Assembly: GCA_029706075.1 (NCBI GenBank)
Contig: JAINUG010000135.1
Coordinates: 1,365,501-1,429,500, forward strand
Length of the DNA: 64,000 bases
Direction of reading: 5' to 3'
DNA from: Aldrovandia affinis
Taxonomy: Eukaryota > Chordata > Actinopteri > Notacanthiformes > Halosauridae
Made by a program: the position numbers and the translations under genes. The notes under the pieces are model-generated. The model saw only the letters and a program-made list of their open reading frames with translations. It ran no database searches and was not told where the DNA came from. Below, piece after piece: positions 49,966 to 61,136 of the stretch (positions are counted from its first letter, which is position 1; each line of letters begins with the position of its first letter).

Positions 49966-51838
49966 ATTAAATCCTCACTTGCCCAACATTATCAAAAATA
50001 TATTCATTTTCATTTGCAAAAATGAGCCATTATGTAATATTAAAATGTTCATACACTCTCTCCACATCTAATTGTAGATTGTTGGAAGACAGTAGTGGTT
50101 TTCAGCATTTGTGTAGTGGCAGTCCCCCAACAAGACGTTTCAACGTCAGTAGGTCTGTATCAATAAAACAAAACAGAAAATACCTTGTCAACCTGCTTCA
50201 GCATTACACTGAGGAATTACAGAATTATGTACGTTGATAAAGTATTTACAAGTAAGCAATTCCTAAAAAGGAGCAGACATAGCCAGCGATGTGCATTAAA
50301 TGGAATGTGATGTGTTCACAGCCTGAAATGAAAACTCATTTTACACCGCAGTGTAATTTTCCCCTCCGAAGGACCATTACATGAGACAAATAATAATTGT
50401 GGAGTAACCAGGGCAAAAGTTTTCTACAATATAAAGAGGCTATACAAAGACATGGCACACAATTTAGAAAAATTTACCGGCCTGTGTGCTTATTGATCAT
50501 TTCCCATTTGTGCCACTTATTGTTATAAATCACAGTTTTGTTCAAAAACAAAACGACAACAATAATAGGTTAATAATTCTAATAATGACAAAGTATGTGA
50601 TGCTATATGTTTAAACATGACATAAAACATGCCAAAACTCAATTTCGAATAAAATTTGCTAGCTAGTGAAGTAAAGTTTGCAGAACTTCCAAAAAATTGA
50701 TGAATACATTTTAGCCACACCACGATGTTGACGTTAACATCGACGATACTTATTTTGTGGTTATATAATCATCTAGAGTTGCGATCAACCAGGTTCTGGA
50801 TATTATCTGAATAGCTGTCAATGCTTCGAAAATATATTGAACAATGAGTGCCTCTCTCCCTTGTCTTGCTAATTGTGGTTTTCTCAGCAATGCCTTCCCC
50901 GTCGTTGGCCACATGTTTTGTCCAGCCTCCCCCTCCATGAATTCAAAATCAACCATCAGTTCCTCTTTCTTTTCTTTCTCCAGTGAAATAACAAGCATCC
51001 GTGGCACAATGAGGGAAAATACCATGTTCATTTATACGTTTGTCCTGCTCAGCAAGCTGCCACTTGGCAGACAGCAGGGGGCGATATAACAAGGTAAAAT
51101 ATAATGGTTCTCCATCGGAAGAGATTTGTTCACACACAATTGTCAACGGTAAGCGTGGGTGGCGGTATAACAGGGGGGGCGGTATAGCAGGGGAACACTA
51201 ATATATACCTGCGCCACTAAGATATGTCACATACATTTTATGGTTTTGTGCATCTCTGTAGTTAAATGAAGCCAGACTGCTTTAATCTGTTGTGAGTCGA
51301 CAGCTGTAATATTGCACATCTTCACTGCAGATGACAAGGTATGTTGCTTGAACGTCTTTCACCGTGCAAAAAAGAGAGAAAAGAATAGTAACACTTGAGG
51401 ACTGCATTCATAGTCCATGCAATCCAAGGACACAAAGCTTCACAAATGCTCCATTTATATACCGCAGAACCATTTTGTATTGAAGAAAAGAAAGAAGAAG
51501 CAGGGGAACTTTTTTATAATTTGTCCCTCTCCATGGCAACACTGAGTGTAACAAGGACACTCACAATCAGAGCCATAGCCAAAATGGGCTCAGAATGCTT
51601 TCATACATTTTTATTTATATTCTTTTCAAGGAAAAACTGAAACACTGACTCATGGGTACATTGTTATATTGGTATTCTGAAATAAAATGTGTATCAATCA
51701 ATGAGTTGATCAATTTTTACTGTCCTTGATGGGCAATTCAATTTTAGTATGTATAAGGAACAGTGCCTCAGTATTTGAATGAATGCGAAGGCATCTAATG
51801 AATACAGGGGCCTTCGTCTCAACCTCCACATTGAATAA
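49966..51838. other. AT-rich sequence, no gene seen
   Basis: Short frames at 50022-50237 and 50750-51089 lack domains. A GGCGGTATA(A/G)CAGGGG word occurs twice near 51162-51196. Confidence 0.4.
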
Positions 51839-52010
51839 TAATAGACTGCATTTATACAGCAATTTTCTCAAATCTCTTTACAGTGAAGGGGGAAAACTCA
51901 CCTCAACCACCACCAATGTGTAACACCCACCTTGGTTATGCCTAGCAGCCATTTTGAGCTAAAATGCTGACCACACCTCAGCTGAGGTTGAGAGGAAGGG
52001 AACTTTAATG
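51839..52010. repeat. Unclassified teleost interspersed repeat
   Basis: ATAATAGACTGCATTTATAC, CTTTACAGTGAAGGGGGAAA and CCACCACCAATGTGTAACAC occur in the order I recall for a common fish repeat. It ends near a CTCAGCTGAGG palindrome. Confidence 0.55.
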
Positions 52011-52241
52011 ACCACAGTGAGTCTCGTCTGAAATAGGGTTGTAACTGTAGCTTTTGTAACTGCATAACAATGAACTATACTTAGTACCTGCAAACATTTT
52101 GTAACACACTTGTGTTCCCGTGACTGGCTGTGTAATTAAGCTGTCCTCTCTTCTGTAATGAACACCTGGTCTGTCCTGTCAATATGAATATTATTTTATT
52201 CCATTCGGTATTCAGAATTTGCATCCACATGATTGTGCATG

Positions 52242-52248
<7 letters not shown>

Positions 52249-52314
<66 letters not shown>
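52249..52314. repeat. (GT)n microsatellite
   Basis: A pure GT tract of 66 bases. Confidence 0.97.
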
Positions 52315-52316
<2 letters not shown>

Positions 52317-53094
52317 CAGTGTTTAAAAACTGCATCCAGAAACCATCTAGGGCATTTAGGGTTAGATTAAAATAGTTTTAAATCTATACACTTCGGGAAT
52401 ATAGTTTCAAGATGTGAAGCCAGTGTTTTCTATAAATGGTTGTGGACAAGACCATTGAGTTGGAAGGAAGCTGATCCAACATCAGCAGATAACGGCAGAA
52501 AATAACCAGAGCACTTCAGTGCAACCAAGTTGTTGGCTCGAAATCAGTCACACATCCGCCCACAGTAAACAGAGAACCTTCCTGGCTTCGATCACTTGAA
52601 TCACATGGGTATCACTGAAAGAAGCCTGCATCGATTAAACTGTGGTTTAAGGGCAAAGCATTGATTGTGACGTTTCGCTTTAGCTGGAACATGCCGCAAT
52701 GGTAGCCTGATAAGCAAGCAAACGGGCATGAAACACTGATTAAACATGTGTTCCGTCCATTGATTCATGATCTTGTTGAGCGGTATATTTTTCAAGTACA
52801 ATCCAGCTGCTGTAACAGGCCATCAGTTGTAGATCAATACAAAGAAATATTGAATGTGACTATGACCAGAAACTTTGCTAGCGGGAAATTCACCTTCTGG
52901 TCCGTTAAAATGTTATATCTGAGTCCAAGCGGATATCTCTGAATAGATCCGTTTCATAAAAGCGATATGGAACATCAACCCATGTTGTATCATGGATATT
53001 GTATATTGATGATATTAATGGTATAATACAGGTTCTCGTGTCATTACACTTAATTATATAGCCCTTTGAGCGTTCTGGATATCCGCTGTATCCT

Positions 53095-53125
53095 GGCTAT
53101 ACTTCTTGAGTATAGAAGTATAGCC
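53095..53125. repeat. Perfect 12-bp inverted repeat
   Basis: GGCTATACTTCT and AGAAGTATAGCC are exact reverse complements separated by 7 bases. Confidence 0.85.
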
Positions 53126-53489
53126 AAGTGCTTCCGGTTTAGCATTTACGAGTACAAGTATGAGTACCCCACTGAGTACAGATACACTTACCAGTACAAG
53201 TAATGTTTTGTCTGCACACCCCTAGATCAAAGTCATTGTATTTTGATGTATGGTTCTGTCCAATATTCCAACACTACCTAGAAATACACACAGAACAGTT
53301 TTTACTTTGCTGGATTGAATGTAATTGGCCTTATTCCAGTCCATGATGTGATTCTCCCATTTGCATGATTGGCGATTTGAGATGAGAATCTTAAATATAT
53401 CTAATCTGGCTACACACACACACACACACACACAGACACACACAAGCAGGTAGGAAAATATAACTGATATAGAAGAAAATATATGTAAA

Positions 53490-53554
53490 TTGGAAATTTG
53501 ATACCCACTTGAAAGATCATATATGTTGGAATTTGATACCCACTTGAAAGATCG
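53490..53554 (+). repeat. Short tandem duplication
   Basis: ATTTGATACCCACTTGAAAG with its flanks occurs twice with a 35-36 base period. Confidence 0.9.
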
Positions 53555-54280
53555 TATTAAATTTGCACCTGGTCTTAATTTGCTCTGAATGACAAATGCA
53601 TCCCACACAAATATCAATTGAATGAACAGGTGCAGTTTGTATAAATGTTAATTAAAATGATTCTACCCTACAGTCAATTTATTTCACTAGTTGTGTGACT
53701 TAAATGAGCATACTGAGTCAATTTAATATTATATAATTGCTTATTTCAATGATTTTTATTCAAAATGTACATCAAATCTTTATATCTTTGCATATATTTA
53801 CAGATTATTGATTGTCAATGTACACACTTCGAAATGAATAGGAATACATTATGAATCTGATGAATATGAATCTGTTATGAATATAAACACCGTTGTGAGT
53901 AATATAATCACCATTGATCTCTTCAACGGACCTTAAAGTGAAATAAAGACTATGACTTCTCGGGATCAAATAAATATAAAGATAGTATTCAATATTACTA
54001 ATTAGTTTATGCTGAAATGAATGATTGTAATCAAGACTATAGCCTGAACCCAATCAACATTTGTCCTTTGACAATTTTTTTTTTTTTTCTACACAAACAC
54101 AGTTTGGCGGTTTAGCAATCTCCAAAATTAAGTCACCAAACTATGTTAGTGAAGTGAAAAAGCACACTTTCGTATTCAATTGCCAGTCACATTTAAGGAC
54201 AAATATTGATGTTGAATCCAGCCCTATGAATCAATAAATATCTTCACTAATTACTCATTTACTCAATGCCTTTTTCAAAC

Positions 54281-54370
54281 TCAATGCCTTTAGCACTACA
54301 CCAGGTGATTATACTTCTTCAACTAAGGAGGAACCTATTGAAATCACCTGGTGTAATGCATTGGTTGAAA
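54281..54370. repeat. Palindromic interspersed repeat
   Basis: ACACCAGGTGAT (54298-54309) and ATCACCTGGTGT (54343-54354) are exact inverted arms. The flanking AATGCCTTTAG and TAATGCATTGG partly extend the pairing. The layout recalls a MITE. Confidence 0.6.
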
Positions 54371-55443
54371 CCTCTCTTGATGGAATGAGTTTCAATGCCT
54401 TTAGAGATTATAAACAGGACTATGACACTATGATCTCTTCAATGTTGTGTAGAATCTCATTAGCAATCAAGATTATGGCTGTAGTCATAGGCCGTGGATC
54501 ATGGCTCTATCAGATTTAGGCAGAAAAGCATATTCCAACCATGAGTTTGAAAATCTCACTAGGCTGTATAGTTTGTTATCTTTTATTTATTTATTTATAT
54601 AAAAAAATACCACAAATAAATTATATTTTGCCCACCCCTTCTGGATTTTCTTTTCTAGTAACTATATTTGGAGTTATCTACATCTGTACTTTGTTGATCA
54701 TCCCCAATTCAAACACAGATGCTGCTAGCACATACATAGACCGTTGCAAGCCAGCTGCGAAAAACAACGACAACAACACTACCACAGATATTTTCAGTTA
54801 ATCTGCCGAGTTAGCTGGAGATTACAAATCAAAATGAAGAAAAATATGTGAAAAATGACATGTTCACAAAAAAATGTTGACAAACAGTGGATTAGAAGAT
54901 AGCGGCAAGCAGTAGTAGGCGAGTAGGAAGATAATTAAATAAAGGATATGTTGCTTGTTTCCAAAGATAATATGACCACTATTGACATGTTGTAGTGACT
55001 TATTATTTAGTAAGGTGTGATGAGTCATGGTAGTGCTATAGTACTGCCAATCATATGTAGAGTTCTGGAAGGCACAAGAAACATAGAAGGACAGGCTATG
55101 AGATATTTCTGCCCGTACCTGATGCTATGAATGCATTCTTTAAAAAGTGCTCTTAGAAGTGTCATAGGGGAATATCATGCAACATCCGTGACTCACTGCA
55201 TTGGGGTTTGTGATTCAGGAAGACTGAGCAAGCTGAACAGGTTGCTTCAGGAGGTCGCTGGTGTGCAACTGAATCCCTCCTGCCTGGCCGACACTACCAC
55301 CAACAGTGTTGATCTCTTTGAGCAACAATGAATTTGAGATTTCAATAAGGACTATGGCTCAGGTAATCCCTGAGGCATGTGGCAGAAACGAAGTGTTCAC
55401 ACAAGTGCTTCATATAACCAAACTGACAGCATCAGTATATCAG

Positions 55444-55445
<2 letters not shown>

Positions 55446-55498
<53 letters not shown>

Positions 55499-55525
55499 GT
55501 CTCTGTCTCTCTCTCCATCTCTGTG
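55446..55525. repeat. (CT)n microsatellite
   Basis: A CT dinucleotide tract of about 80 bases with a few G interruptions towards its right end. Confidence 0.96.
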
Positions 55526-56701
55526 TCTCGTTTTTCATAAAATCTCTAGATATGGAGATAAACCTGCTGATTGAGTTAATATTACAGTGAGGGGAATAAT
55601 GGATGACACTGCACTTTTATTCGGTGTGAGTGCACACAGCTTCAGTTTTTAAAATAAACACACTGCTCGTGTTTCTGCTTAGAGGTGCAAACATTACAGC
55701 TTGCAATTGGGGGAATTATTTAATTTGTGACCCTTCATTAGGCTGCGCGGGATAAATGATGAATAAGCAAGGTGAAAACTTTCATCGGTTAAAGAGAGAA
55801 TAAACAGTGCGCTCAAAAGCACCCGGCACACACAAACACACGCTCACATGCGCACAGGGAATGTTCGAAAGCACCTAGCAAAGCCAGGCAGACAGGCACA
55901 CCTGCACGCGCACACACTATTCCCCAACACTGTCAAAATCACTATTGGGCTCAGATTAACACATAGGGCCCAATTTTTATGCTCATAAAATTTCCAATTT
56001 CATCCAAGCACAAAAGCTCCACAAGCACTTACACATTACACAGATGAAATATATGGCCTTACAAAATTAAATTAATTAAATTAAATTAAATTAAATGACA
56101 AATACACTCAAAACCAGGCTTTGGTCCTATATGAAAAATGAATAAGATATATAATGATTCATAAAATATAATGAATGATACAATGATATTGTTTCTTGAT
56201 ATATATAAATTGAACCTGGGATATGTACATTGTTTATATATATATATATATATACATATATTTAGATTGGCACAGGCATATATTTTGCCATCCCATTGGG
56301 TCCTTATAGAGACATAATCAACACAATCCAAATAAAATTAATTGGATTTGAACTGCAAATGATATAATATTATATTTTTTATAAGAACTTTGATGTGAAT
56401 ATAACCGTGACATAGTCAAATGTAGCTATCTGTCTGATTTGAATACAGGCATTTAATACTGTCTGATTTTAATATAGGCACGTTTTGGGTCTTCATGCAA
56501 TTTATGTTGTGCAGTGCAACTTTCCAGCAAGCGATCACTGCACGTTGTCACGTTTTTAAGACTATTTAAGGGGGGGAGGGGGGGTTAGTGGCAAAACTAC
56601 TGCATATGTGTTTGACAATGCGACTGTTTTGCTACGTACAACCCACTTTCCTTTTGCATTATGCGACTTGCTGAGCTCACTGCAGAGCTACTTGCGAATT
56701 G

Positions 56702-56861
56702 ACTTTCCTAATAGTTTTACTAATGGTTTTACTAATGGTTTTGCTAATCGTTTTTTTCGAATGCTTTTACTAATGGTTGTGCTAATTGTTTTACTAATGG
56801 TTTTGCTAATCGCTTAGCCATTGGTTTTGCTAATGTTTCTACATATGGTTCTACTACAAGG
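56702..56861 (+). repeat. 12-bp minisatellite
   Basis: About 13 degenerate copies of GGTTTTACTAAT / GGTTTTGCTAAT in tandem. Confidence 0.85.
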
Positions 56862-56999
56862 GCATAACCACATATTCAATATTGGGGGGGACATAATGAA
56901 AGGGAATGTTTTATATCTACAAATTATTGGTGGGGGGGGCAGATTTAACTCAGCCCATTATGGCAGCGAATAACACACACGTTGAATATAGGATATTAC

Positions 57000-57788
57000 G
57001 AGTTACAAGTACCTGGGAGTCTGGCTGGATAAGGACCTAAAATTCTAAGAGCACATCAGCAAATTGACAAAAAAACTCAAAGTTAAGCTTGGTTTCCTTT
57101 TTCGAAACAAATCCTGCTTTTCTCAATACCCCAGGCAAAGACTAGTTTCCTCCACCTTCATACCAGTTCTAGACTACTGTGACATTATTTGTATGCACGT
57201 CCCAGTCTCCACACTCCAGACTCTTGATTCCCTATACCACTCAGTTCTATGTTTTATCACTAACCTCAAACCATGTGGTTCTCTGTGGCTCAGTTGGTAG
57301 AGCAGGTTGTTGGCAACGCTTAAGTTGTGCGTTCAATTCCCACTGGGACCACATATACTGAAAAATGTATGCATTCACTACTGTAAGTCACTTTGGATGA
57401 AAGCGTCTGCTTTTATGGCATTATATTATATTATATCGTTAACTCACCACTGTGTCCTGTATCAGAAATTACACTGGAACTCATTAGCCACCAGAAGATT
57501 GATAAACTGGTACATTTTAATTAACAAAGCCATTATTGGTAAACTGCCCTCTTACTTGACCACTCTCCAAATATCCACCAATGCCTATAGTTTAAGATCA
57601 CAGTCCTGCATTCCTCTTAAAGTCCCCAGAATCAGAACTGTTTTTGATGAAAAGGCTTTTGATTACTTTGCACCCTGGTCCTGGAACAATCTCCAGTCAA
57701 AGCTTCAGCTTGACCACTTTGTCCCTCTAAGCCAGTTCAAACTAAATATTCACAGTCTTATGCAAGATGTGTGCTCTTGTTTCTGATC
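57000..57788 (+). pseudogene. LINE ORF2 C-terminal remnant, split by a SINE
   Basis: Left of the SINE the frame reads YKYLGVWLDKDLKF, then KLKVKLGFLFRNKSCF and STFIPVLDYCDIICMH, the region after the catalytic core in fish LINE reverse transcriptases. Right of it comes LTHHCVLYQKLHWNSLATRR, then KLPSYLTTLQ and VPRIRTVFDEKAFDYFAPW, the usual C-terminal tail ('VPR…T…G…AF…APxxWN'). The element is 5'-truncated and lacks the YxDD catalytic motif. At least one stop follows DKDLKF, and the frame shifts across the SINE. It is dead. L2/CR1-like or Rex-like origin is possible. Confidence 0.85.
57277..57437 (+). repeat. tRNA-derived SINE nested in the LINE
   Basis: CTCTGTGGCTCAGTTGGTAG is a good A box and GTTCAATTCCCACTGGGACC carries the B box. 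The tail GTAAGTCACTTTGGATGAAA and GCGTCTGC matches the HpaI-type tail of fish SINEs, and a TTATA run ends it. Its position inside the LINE frame shows it arrived later. Confidence 0.88.
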
Positions 57789-57843
57789 TAGATTATGACT
57801 TTGACCTTTTTATTGTACTTTTAAAAAAATCACTTTGTATTCC

Positions 57844-57998
57844 TACTGTACTGCAAGGCCGTAACCATGGAGTCAACATTGGGGGGGACATTTAAAAAAA
57901 AATATCAGCTAGGCTATATATTGCGGGGGACATTTTGAGCATGATGTCTGAGGGATGTCCCCCAATATATATGGTAATTTCGGCCTTGCTGTACTGTA
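57844..57998. mobile_element. MITE (155 bp) in the LINE 3' region
   Basis: TACTGTACTGCAAGGCCGTA on the left and, reversed, TACAGTACAGCAAGGCCGAA on the right form terminal inverted repeats. The interior has ATTGGGGGGGACAT and its complement-like ATGTCCCCCAATAT. A related GGGGGGGACAT word lies at 56883-56893. Confidence 0.7.
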
Positions 57999-58484
57999 TG
58001 TGTGATGGCTATCATGCAAAAGGCAATTAGCCACCGTCCTGATATAATTTCAATAATTTCAACGCTTCAACGCTTGTTGCTTCTGTTCATCGTCCGTCAT
58101 CCGAAATCCGTAATCCAATGAATTAAAGTGCTCTCAAATGTCAAGTTACAGTCATTGTATTCAAGTCAGTAGCCTATACTGTCTGTATCAAAAAACAAAA
58201 AGAAAATCGCAGCCTGTGCCGCCTTGTGCGTGTGCCTGTGATTGAAAAACTGTCGCACCCACACCTATCAGGACTCAACTCCCCAATCAAGAGAAAAACA
58301 CTTCCTTAAAAGTCCATCATGTGTCCTTAGAAGTTAGGCGGGACCCACTAACAACGACCAATAAAAAGTTTATATTGTTCATTTTTCAGATAGGCCAAAC
58401 TACAACTCAAAAATAGGAAGTTTTTCACAAATAATAAACATAAAGCTATTTTGGCTCCAACAGTATGTTTTACATGTTTACTGT

Positions 58485-58595
58485 GCAACCTCTGCTGCCA
58501 TTCTTGGCCAGGTCTCCCTTGGAAAATAGATTTTGAATCTCAATGGGACTTCCTGGTAAAATAAAGGCTAAATATATAAATGAAATAAAGATATG
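58485..58595 (+). repeat. LINE 3' end
   Basis: CTTGGCCAGGTCTCCCTTGG, TCTCAATGGGACTTCCTGGT and AAAATAAAGG form the classic 3' untranslated end of a fish LINE. It may be the end of the LINE at 57000-57788. Confidence 0.75.
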
Positions 58596-58735
58596 ACTGT
58601 TTTGAACATTTGGGGGACATTCTAGCTTTTGATAATTTTTGTTCACTTGGAAGTTGGAGGGTAAATTGTGGAAATAAAGGTGGATTTAATATGTTTTAAT
58701 TTCAGGCTGTAAGGCAACAAAGGGTGGACAGTTTT

Positions 58736-58922
58736 GATAGTGTGTGAGAGAGTATGATAGTGTGTGGCACAGAGTATGATAGTGTGTGAGAGAGAGTAGG
58801 ATAGTGTGTGAGAAAGTATGATAGTGTGTGAGAGAGTATGATAGTGTGTGTGAGAGTATGATAGTGTGTGACACAGAGTATGATAGTGTGTGAGAGAAAG
58901 TATGATAGTGTGTGTGATAAAG
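58736..58922. repeat. About 20-bp minisatellite
   Basis: Roughly nine copies of GTATGATAGTGTGTGAGAGA with small variations (GACACA in place of GAGAGA in some). Confidence 0.92.
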
Positions 58923-60420
58923 AGGCCCTGCCTGCCCACCCACCTCAGCTAGCAGCCAGCCCGCACACAGCGGTATGTATTTATCTATTATAGCACATGC
59001 TAGCAAATCATTTGGTTACATCGTGTAAAATTGTGTGCTTTAATTTGAGCTCTTATAATTGAAACCTGACTAACATAATCTTATTTCCCATTGTTACATA
59101 ACCTGCATTTCTCCAGTAATCATTAATTGGTTGGAGGATGAACTATGAATTTATGTATTTAAACATATGTTAAATTATCACAGCCTTTACTGGGAAACTA
59201 TTGGAAAATCGTATATTTATTTTATGTGTACATAGTGTTCTGGAATTGATTGTATCTTGAAGGCTATTCATCTTCAATATGAATGCATGTGGTATTTTCT
59301 TTTCAGTTGGTCTACTCAGTCTTAACTGGAATCAAGTCATGAGTAGAATATAAATTTCAGCTGGCTGAATCTGACAAGATGACAAAATGCAGTTTGCTTA
59401 AATAAAACATAAAATAAACCATTTTAAAGCAAGTTAAATTGTGCTAGAAAATAAAAATAATAGGCTGTTTTATTTATTTATTTTTTCCAAACAGTTTAGC
59501 AAGCAGAAAAATCACCAACCTTATTTCACTAAAACTTGCATTCAATTGTGAGTCGAAGTTAAAGACAAACGTTGATCGATCGTATACCGGCCTATGTTTT
59601 AAGTGACCTATACATTTCTGTATTTTTTCATTAAAAAATAATAATAATGAATTAAAAATCTGTCCCATCGCTGCGACATCATGTGTCAACATCCTCTGGG
59701 AGAGACAAGCATGCGCTTCCTCTAAAATGGGTGCAGTCAGCCGACAGCTTCAAAACTGCAGTCTGCCAGCTCAGCTACTGAAGCCCCTGATTCTGAATAG
59801 TTCAAATGTATTTTTTTCAGCAACGGATTGTTATCAAATTTGAGGAAGAAAAATATCCTTGACATATCGACGGGACATACAACATTTCATCCGATTTTTC
59901 CTACAGGCTGCTGAGAAATCCTACCCTACAAAATCAGTAACTCTGAAGTTGATCCCTGATCAAACATAAGAGCTTGTTACGCTGTAGGAGATACAGTGCA
60001 TCTTCTCAAATGTGCCAAGCATGACTGGGGGGGCAGGGGGGCTGCTTGGGTATCTGTATATAGGTACTGTAGATATAAATACAAATATATCAACTTCTTG
60101 TTGTAGTTTTTCACTTTTTTATTGTAAAAAAATCTCAAACATGTCCAGGCATAAACACAACATAATTTACATACAAAATAGTGCTGCTAACACGTGTACA
60201 ATATGTACTACTACCCATTCATATACAATCTTGAGAAATCCTCTATGACTAGAGACTATGTTATATCTCACACGTTAATGAAGGTGTTTTTTTCTCTTTT
60301 TTTTCTTGACAATAATTTAGCTTAGGCAGAAATTAATCCTTTAACTATTTACTAATGGGAGCTGTCAACCTTATCTGCAGTTCATTCCAGCACGGCCCCC
60401 ATTGTGGGTTTGTGTATTTG
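58923..60420. other. AT-rich sequence, no gene seen
   Basis: No recognised feature apart from a poly-G run near 60026-60041. Confidence 0.4.
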
Positions 60421-61110
60421 TGAATGACTGCAGGAGGAGCGACTTCAGCGCCGCGGCTCGGGGAACATATCCGCCGCGGCGCGCCCGACGTGATAAATAA
60501 CATCCGCTGCTTAAGTACGGGCTGCACCGGCGGCTCTGTGAGCTCCAGAATATCAAACAGCCATTCAATTTTTCATAAGAGGGGCGCGTTGCCGCCTGCC
60601 CGTTGTCACGGCGCCACGCTTCCGCGATTCCCGCTAATGGCTGTCACTTTGGAATATGGGGGCATCGCTGCAGCAGCCTTCGCTCCCCCCGCGAGGGGAG
60701 GCAGGGTCGACGTCAGCCCCTCGCACATTACCGCCGGCTTCCATTTACTGATCAAGGGCAATAAAGATGCCTGGTACTATCGCAGCCCTAACGCAATGCC
60801 ATTAAACTCCTCCCCCCCCACCCGCCATGACTTAAAAGTTACCCAGGCTGCCAAAAACATGCATCATGTTTCTCTGCAGCGAAGCTCTCCGCTAATGTTT
60901 CTTTATCGACAAGCTTCCTGACCTTCCTTTATGCCCGTGGCACTGTGGGAGATAGCCACACAGGCAGTGTCAACACAGGGTTACCGCATGAGCTCTGGGG
61001 CATGTCCACAAACACATAACCGAGACCGAGGGGGAGCAAAGGCCGCTAAACCTATTAAATAAAATAAGCTCTTGGGGCGGTTTCCCATTATGGTTCCTTC
61101 AAATTCGACT
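60421..61110. other. CpG-rich low-repeat block
   Basis: Dense CpG at 60440-60490 (GCGCCGCGGCTCGGGG, CCGCCGCGGCGCGCC), then GC-balanced DNA. A 165-codon frame (60424-60921) shows no recognisable domain. It is a candidate CpG island, first exon or conserved enhancer. Confidence 0.35.
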
Positions 61111-61136
61111 TGCCGAAAGCGCTGGTGATCCCCGGG

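Larger units (their letters stand above)
52315..56699. other. AT-rich sequence with scattered small repeats, no gene seen
   Basis: Holds the hairpin, short duplication, palindromic repeat and CT tract listed separately. It also has a CA run at 53411-53444, ATTAA repeats at 56066-56095 and a TA run at 56236-56257. The 86-codon frame at 54541-54801 has a hydrophobic start but no known domain. Confidence 0.4.

Noticed and set aside
51069-51086. CTCF site (CAGCAGGGGGCG)
   Set aside because: Only the core matches from memory. A matrix score or binding data would be needed.
57283-57352. tRNA gene
   Set aside because: A and B boxes are present, but the sequence continues into a HpaI-type tail and lies inside a LINE. 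It is a SINE, and a cloverleaf would have several mismatches.
60424-60921. 165-codon frame in a CpG-rich block
   Set aside because: High GC lowers stop-codon frequency, and no domain or repeat-free homology is visible.
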